Part shown: positions 59,491 through 64,000 of the stretch, in pieces | Position numbering within the stretch: position 1 is the first letter of the stretch | Layout: each line of letters starts with the position of its first letter | Assembly (NCBI GenBank): GCA_030753015.1 | Contig: JASMDC010000008.1 | Location: 47,645-111,644, forward strand | Direction: 5' to 3' | From: Candidatus Undinarchaeales archaeon | Lineage (GTDB): Archaea; SpSt-1190; JASMDC01 | DNA: 64,000 nt | Program-made: the position numbers and the translations under genes | The notes under the pieces: model-generated | Databases searched by the model: none | The model's input: only the letters and a program-made list of their open reading frames with translations | Told to the model about the DNA's origin: nothing

Positions 59491-59644
59491 ATTTTTTCCT
59501 GAAAGAATATTATGAAATTAATACTATTTAGAGCTGATCTCGGGTCGCCGGGTTATATATTCGTGTTCGCCCACCTATGACGGGATGCGATTCATCCAAC
59601 GGTTGAAACACGGGGGATTTCTCGCTCGAACACGTTCTAACGAC

Positions 59645-60679
59645 TCACGCACCGATGTAGCGGGCATAGAGCGAGCGTGCAATGCTCGGATCATCGGTCC
59701 CACGGACGAGGGCTCGGCCGTCCCTGAACACCACCAGCTCGTGCTCAGCGAGTGCGAGGGTGAGCGTGTGTTCTGTCAACCGCACCTCACCAAGGCCCTG
59801 GAGACGCTCCGAGAGCTCCGGAAGGGATAGTTCCCCTGATTTGGCCGGAGTCACCTGCACCATCCGTCGACCGCACAGGACAGTGGTCAGACCGGTCCGT
59901 CCGCCCTCAAGGAACTCGAACCGCCCCTCTCCGCAGCATCCGCATCGAGGGTCCCGTGCGACCTCCACTCGCCGCAGCTCACGTCGCCAGGCATCGTAGA
60001 CGACCAGGTCACGGTCGATGTCTTCCCAACCCAGGATGAGCTTGAGTGCTTCGGTGGTCTCCAGTGCGCCGATCACCAGGGGAAGGGTGTTGAGCACACC
60101 GACGCGGTCGCACGTGTCGAGCGAGCCCGGTGGGGGCAGGGAGGGCAGACAGCACCGTAGGCAGGGCGTGTTTCCCGGGACTATGGTCAGGGTCATCCCC
60201 AGGGTGGCCACGGCACCACCGTACACCCATGGGACACCATGTTTTACACACGCGTCGTTGAGGAGGAACCGGCTCTCGAGGTTGTCGGTGCCATCTACGA
60301 CAACGTCCATTCCGACAAGGAGGTCCTCCACGGTGGCAGGGCCAACATCCTTGACGATACCCTCCACGACCACGTCATGGTTTACGGTCTGGAGGCGCTC
60401 GACCGCAGCGACTGCCTTAGGCGAACCTACGTCGCTCTCATCGAACAGTACCTGACGCTGAAGGTTGCTCAGCTCCACAAGGTCACGGTCGACTAGCCGT
60501 ACATGGCCCACGCCCGCCCTGACAAGGGCGGAGGCCACGACCGTGCCCAAGGCACCGACACCGATGATCAATACAGATCCACGAGCGAGCCGTTCCTGTC
60601 CCTCGGCACCGATCTCGGGGAGGATTACCTGCCTTCCGTACCTTTCCTCGGACGGTCGGGGACCATCGGTACTCGACAT
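59645..60679 (-). CDS. ThiF/MoeB/HesA-family E1-like adenylyltransferase (344 aa)
   Basis: GVGALGTVVASAL is the nucleotide site, followed by DRDLVELSNLQRQVLF, DGTDNLESRFLLND and the zinc Cys pairs (CLRCC and CGCCG). About 100 extra C-terminal residues (VTPAKSGELSLPELSERL) are a small domain seen in some archaeal relatives. It activates the C-terminal Gly of ubiquitin-like sulfur carriers (SAMP, MoaD, ThiS) for sulfur transfer. ATG 60679 suits the TATA GTTTTTATCC at 60704-60713; ATG 60688 is also possible. Confidence 0.88.
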   Translation of the reverse strand: MSSTDGPRPSEERYGRQVILPEIGAEGQERLARGSVLIIGVGALGTVVASALVRAGVGHVRLVDRDLVELSNLQRQVLFDESDVGSPKAVAAVERLQTVNHDVVVEGIVKDVGPATVEDLLVGMDVVVDGTDNLESRFLLNDACVKHGVPWVYGGAVATLGMTLTIVPGNTPCLRCCLPSLPPPGSLDTCDRVGVLNTLPLVIGALETTEALKLILGWEDIDRDLVVYDAWRRELRRVEVARDPRCGCCGEGRFEFLEGGRTGLTTVLCGRRMVQVTPAKSGELSLPELSERLQGLGEVRLTEHTLTLALAEHELVVFRDGRALVRGTDDPSIARSLYARYIGA

Positions 60680-60783
60680 GATGCTCATAAGTAGGAGGAA
60701 CAGGGATAAAAACATGGCCTTTAACGCCTTTCCTCGCTCGGGCCCAAGCGAAAAGTCCTAAAACCTTCCCCTCCTGCGACGGG

Positions 60784-61968
60784 ATGATGGCGCCACAGGG
60801 GACCGTGCTCGTGCGATATGGTGAGCTCGCGCTGAAGAAGGGCAGTATCCGCACCGGTTTCGAGCGGGAGCTCGTCCACAACATCAAGCGCCTCCTTGAG
60901 CACAAGGGCATCGACGGGAAGGTCTCACGGGACCGTGGACGCGTGTTCATCGCCACTGATGAGCCACGTGCGGCGGCCGAGGCGACCTCACGCGTGTTCG
61001 GCGTCACATCATGCTCCGTCGTCGAGACCTGTGGCGTCGAGATGGATGTCATCGTTGACGCTGTCGCCTCCTTCGCAGCGGAACACCTCCCCGCCGACAC
61101 CTCGTTCGCTGTCCGGGCCCGCCGCGCCGGTAGTCACTCGTTCACCAGCATCGATGTCGGGAAGGCCGTCGGCCAGGGCATACGCGACGCACGGCCGGAC
61201 CTCACAGTCGACCTGGAGGCACCGGCGAGCGAGGTGTTCGTAGAAGTGCGACAGAAAGAAGCGTACTACTTCTTGGACCGAGTGGAGGGCCCCGGCGGTC
61301 TCCCCCTTGCCACCCAGGGCAGGACCGCGGTCCTAATCTCCGGGGGTATCGACTCGCCCGTTGCCGCATGGCTCATGATGAAGCGTGGTTGTGTCCCCGT
61401 CTTCGTCCACTTCGTGCTCGATCCCTTCTCCGACATGGCCAACCGCGACCGCGCGGTGGACATGTGCCATCGCCTAAAAAGCTGGGCCATCGGCCGCAAG
61501 GTCAAGCTCTATCTCGTGCCGCACGGAGAGAATCTCGCCGAGATCGCACGCTCGTGCCCGCATCACCTCCAGTGCGTCCTGTGCCGCAGGATGATGTACC
61601 GCATCTCCGATGTCATCGCAGAGCGCGAGCGTGCTCTCTCGCTCACAACGGGGGAGAGCCTCGGGCAGGTGGCCTCACAGACCGCAGAGAACCTCTTCGT
61701 CGAGAATCGGGTGGCTAATCGACCAGTGTTCCGCCCGCTCATCGGCCTGGACAAGCTCGAGATCATCCGTATCGGTGAGCGCATCGGCACCTTCGAGGTC
61801 TCCAGCAAACCAGCAGGGTGCTGCACGATAACACCTGACCGTCCCGAGAAGCGGGGGAAACTCCCTATCGTCGAGGAGGCGGAGCAGGCGCTGGACATCG
61901 ACGCCCTTGTGAACGCGGCCCTAAAGGGCGCCAAGATCGTCGAAGTGGAGGCCAAGGAATGCGAGTGA
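60784..61968 (+). CDS. thiI: tRNA 4-thiouridine synthase ThiI
   Basis: 394 residues: NFLD plus THUMP domain (RYGELALKKGSIRTGFE; YYFLDRVEGPGGLP) and a PP-loop domain (VLISGGIDSPVAAW; CVLCRRMMYR). There is no rhodanese domain, as in other archaea, so sulfur must come from another donor. It makes s4U8 in tRNA. Start ATG 60784 or 60787, nearly leaderless from CTAAAACC at 60757-60764. Divergent from the E1-like gene, also in sulfur transfer. Confidence 0.93.
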   Translation: MMAPQGTVLVRYGELALKKGSIRTGFERELVHNIKRLLEHKGIDGKVSRDRGRVFIATDEPRAAAEATSRVFGVTSCSVVETCGVEMDVIVDAVASFAAEHLPADTSFAVRARRAGSHSFTSIDVGKAVGQGIRDARPDLTVDLEAPASEVFVEVRQKEAYYFLDRVEGPGGLPLATQGRTAVLISGGIDSPVAAWLMMKRGCVPVFVHFVLDPFSDMANRDRAVDMCHRLKSWAIGRKVKLYLVPHGENLAEIARSCPHHLQCVLCRRMMYRISDVIAERERALSLTTGESLGQVASQTAENLFVENRVANRPVFRPLIGLDKLEIIRIGERIGTFEVSSKPAGCCTITPDRPEKRGKLPIVEEAEQALDIDALVNAALKGAKIVEVEAKECE

Positions 61969-62234
61969 TCCGCCCCTGCACGTCCAAGGGAGGGTTCGTG
62001 CTCGAGTTCCCCAAAGGCCGGCGCCTTGGTCTGGGCGATGTGAGCGACCTTCTCGCCCCCATTGATGACGCCCAGGTGCTGTCGACGACACCGGTCGTCG
62101 TGATGGCCGATGTCGGCGGTATACGTGTCAGCGTCCACCCCCGCAAGCTCCTGGTGCTGACCCGCGAGAAGGACACGGCCCAGAAGGTTGCCGAGCGGGT
62201 GTACGATGCGCTGTTCCCGACCAGGGAGCCGTGA
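61959..62234 (+). CDS. Hypothetical protein (91 aa) coupled to thiI
   Basis: Overlaps the thiI end by ten bases. Beta-rich N-terminus (GGFVLEFPKGRRLGLGDVSD) and a helical C-terminus (REKDTAQKVAERVYDALFP). No motif recognised; translational coupling suggests a role in tRNA thiolation or simple co-regulation. Confidence 0.65.
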   Translation: MRVIRPCTSKGGFVLEFPKGRRLGLGDVSDLLAPIDDAQVLSTTPVVVMADVGGIRVSVHPRKLLVLTREKDTAQKVAERVYDALFPTREP

Positions 62235-62242
62235 ACCCTCTC

Positions 62243-63556
62243 CTACATCAGCTCGGGTAATCCGGTCACCAGCATCACGACACCGATGAGCAGGAAGAAC
62301 AGGGTCGCAGCGAGCTTCGTGCCTGCCACGTGCTTCTTGAACAGGTCCTGCATGCTCTTGGAGGTGGTCTCGAGGTAGGCGGCGACGAACACGACGATGA
62401 GCGGGGAGATGAACAGGAGATTGTACAGGACCAGGTAGAACATTGCCTGTGAGCGCAGCTCTGGCACTCCGAGGATGTACACGATGGTGGGCAGGTAGAC
62501 CTGCCCCGTGCAGAGGAACTCGAAGAAGGTGATGCCGAAACCGACGAAGAAGGCGAAGGCCCCAAGGTACTCGGTGCGTGCTGCCGTGCGGACTATGGTG
62601 TGGGTGGCCCGCTTGGCCCATTTGGGCATCTGGAGGGTCATCTCGCTCGGATCACCGTCGCGGGCCCGGCAATAGTCGCGGTACGAGAGGGCTGCGAACA
62701 CCAGGGCCATGACCCCCGTAGCGGGATAGATAAGCGCAGAGATCAGGGTGAACCGCTCGACATAGACGAGCATGTGCTTGAACCAGAGACCCAGTAGAAG
62801 GTTGGCGGAGAAGACGCCCGACGAGTACAGGATGCCTATGAAGAGCACCTCCTTCCCCTTTCGCTGGGTGTAGGCAAGATAGGATATGAAGAAGATTAGA
62901 CCGGCGATGGCACAGGGATTGATACTGTCGACCAGACCTGCTATGATCACTGCCGATGCCGAGAAGCTCATGAAACGACCGATGATGGACTTGCGTCCGG
63001 CCTCGACCCCTCCCATACAGAACACCTCGCACTCGCACGGGACTCCCTCTTCCGGTGCGGTGGATATGCGCTCCTCTAGCCCCGCGCGAACCTCCTCCTC
63101 GCCGATGAAGTGCGCCTGGCCGACATAGAGCGCCGGAACGAATGCCCGCTTGTCATGTGGCACACCGAACTGTGCGTCCATCGCCTCCTTGACCTCGGCG
63201 TTTCTGGGAAGAAGGATGTTCATCTTGTGGACGTAGAGCCGCGGATAGCGGTCCGCGAGCTCCTCGAGGTAGGCAGACACCCGTGCGCACGAGCCGCAGG
63301 TGGGTGAGTAGAAGTAGGAGATGCAGATGCCGTTTGGCGGATAATCCATGGGCTCGTCCGCCACAAGGTCCTGGACGGAGGGACTGGCATCGGTCCCGCA
63401 GGACTCGGCGACGATGGAGCACGCCTCGCCATCGGCAGATTCGGCCGTACTCGTGCCAATATCTGAGGAGGAGGCGATCGCCTCAAGCCCCTGTGCGGCG
63501 GCTGCCGCGGTAGCTAGCAGGAGAACGATCGCGACAAGGACCGCACGTACGACCAC
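62243..63556 (-). CDS. Exported thioredoxin domain fused to CcdA-like membrane domain (437 aa)
   Basis: Signal peptide (VRAVLVAIVLLLATAAAAAQ), an exported thioredoxin-like domain with FYSPTCGSC (CxxC at about residues 89-92) and a short second Cys group (CECEVFC), then six helices of CcdA/DsbD type (SINPCAIAGLIFF; FLCTGQVYLP). It should shuttle electrons across the membrane to exported disulfides. GTG 63556 begins one base after the stop of the upstream thioredoxin gene, and the signal peptide starts there; a GTG at 63580 is the alternative. Confidence 0.85.
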   Translation of the reverse strand: MVVRAVLVAIVLLLATAAAAAQGLEAIASSSDIGTSTAESADGEACSIVAESCGTDASPSVQDLVADEPMDYPPNGICISYFYSPTCGSCARVSAYLEELADRYPRLYVHKMNILLPRNAEVKEAMDAQFGVPHDKRAFVPALYVGQAHFIGEEEVRAGLEERISTAPEEGVPCECEVFCMGGVEAGRKSIIGRFMSFSASAVIIAGLVDSINPCAIAGLIFFISYLAYTQRKGKEVLFIGILYSSGVFSANLLLGLWFKHMLVYVERFTLISALIYPATGVMALVFAALSYRDYCRARDGDPSEMTLQMPKWAKRATHTIVRTAARTEYLGAFAFFVGFGITFFEFLCTGQVYLPTIVYILGVPELRSQAMFYLVLYNLLFISPLIVVFVAAYLETTSKSMQDLFKKHVAGTKLAATLFFLLIGVVMLVTGLPELM

Positions 63557-63557
63557 G

Positions 63558-64000
63558 TCAGCAGCCGGCAATGCCGTCACCGATCCCGCACACGATCCTG
63601 CGAAGCTCCTCGTAGGCCGTGTATCCGACCTTGACGCGATCGCAGGCGAACACAAGGGTGGGCGTCGCACGGACCGAGTAACCTCGGGCCATGCTCGTCG
63701 CCTCATCGAACGATTCCTGGCCTACATCATCGATGCACTTCTCCCGGTCGCCCTGCTTGATTGTGATGCAGCGCTTGGTGATGTCGAATCCGCCACCAAG
63801 CTCCTCTTTCAGGCGATCGAGACCGGGCTTCGTCTTCTCACAGGCACCACAAGAGGGCGCGTAGAAGTAGTCCAAGCGTACTGTTCCGGGCTCAAGGCAC
63901 TCGTCGATCCGATCGAGAATCCTGAGCCCGAACGCGTCAATAACGGGAGCGCTACGGCCACCAGGGCCCATGAGGAACACGCCCCCGACGACGACCGCCA
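63558..64000 (-). CDS. Exported thioredoxin-like protein, N-terminus beyond window
   Basis: The frame continues through the right edge with hydrophobic residues (AVVVGGVFLMGPGG), the end of a likely signal peptide. The body has YFYAPSCGACEK (CxxC) and the cis-Pro loop RATPTLVF. It ends in IVCGIGDGIAGC with extra Cys. It probably works with the CcdA fusion directly downstream. Translation from internal ATG 63971 is less likely. Confidence 0.8.
   Translation of the reverse strand, partial: AVVVGGVFLMGPGGRSAPVIDAFGLRILDRIDECLEPGTVRLDYFYAPSCGACEKTKPGLDRLKEELGGGFDITKRCITIKQGDREKCIDDVGQESFDEATSMARGYSVRATPTLVFACDRVKVGYTAYEELRRIVCGIGDGIAGC

Noticed and set aside
59585-59830. Possible 81-aa gene after a good TATA box (GGGTTATATATTCG)
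   Set aside because: Most of it is antisense to the 3' end of the ThiF-like gene, and its sequence shows no protein-like pattern of its own.
61563-62621. 352-aa minus-strand frame
   Set aside because: Antisense to thiI and in the wrong frame of the CcdA fusion; composition is low-complexity.

Overview
The window is archaeal chromosomal DNA of high GC. It carries transcription factor B, RNA polymerase subunits N and P, ribosomal proteins of the archaeal/eukaryotic set (L37Ae, L18e, L37e, S8e, S17e), prefoldin beta, a KEOPS Pcc1 subunit, NAC, an Lsm protein, SecD/SecF, SepF, a proteasome-activating nucleotidase (PAN) and an intron-containing tRNA. Most transcription units start with a TATA box about 25-40 bases upstream of the start codon, and many look leaderless. 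A bacterial-type PNPase, a divergent form III-type RubisCO and very large Cys-rich exported proteins suggest an under-studied lineage, perhaps DPANN or a deep euryarchaeote. I cannot place it further from the sequence alone.

Layout. 1-9,300: two exported Cys-rich Ig-like proteins, the first cut by the window edge and the second 2,293 residues long. 9,350-14,500: HAD phosphatase, TPR protein, RubisCO, GH57 glycosidase and two very small membrane/lipoprotein genes. 14,550-15,880: a tnpB-only IS200/IS605-type element. 16,000-19,020: SGNH hydrolase, an HPS-PHI fusion (pentose supply) and PAN. 19,100-20,880: a HEPN/MNT toxin-antitoxin-like pair flanked by two copies of a 0.2-kb direct repeat. 20,930-26,200: a flavoprotein, small hypothetical proteins, PNPase. 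26,300-30,500: a run of minus-strand informational genes (sepF, UPF0147, DHH phosphoesterase, prefoldin, pcc1, rpoP, L37Ae, tRNA-Pro, rpoN, S9, L13, L18e). 30,700: a C/D-box sRNA candidate.

30,850-44,770 is mostly cell envelope: a thioredoxin/DUF255-CcdA fusion, ThrH, NAC, membrane-anchored winged-helix regulators, and a MacB-like ABC exporter interleaved with COG1361-type surface proteins and sequon-rich small exported proteins. 44,900-49,240: a deoxyribosyltransferase-like enzyme, a sugar-phosphatase plus a GH32-like enzyme, a tandem-repeat exported protein, a second weaker sRNA candidate and a nucleotidyltransferase. 49,440-55,710: S17e with a CTG start, a phosphodiesterase, SecD/SecF, TrmI, tRNA-Lys, L37e, Lsm, S8e and TFB.

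55,800-59,130 holds what I regard as the best candidate for an undescribed system. Two divergent operons each pair a PP-loop ATPase carrying a CxxC motif with a small two-helix membrane protein that begins M-x-C-C-G. A COG2522-like Cys-containing HTH regulator and a palindromic operator lie between them. Next come a decayed IS remnant, ThiF/MoeB-like E1, ThiI, and at the right edge two thioredoxin/CcdA-type membrane redox proteins. Cys-rich exported proteins, three thioredoxin-fold envelope proteins and several sulfur-transfer enzymes in one window point to active handling of disulfides and sulfur in this cell's envelope; this is inference.
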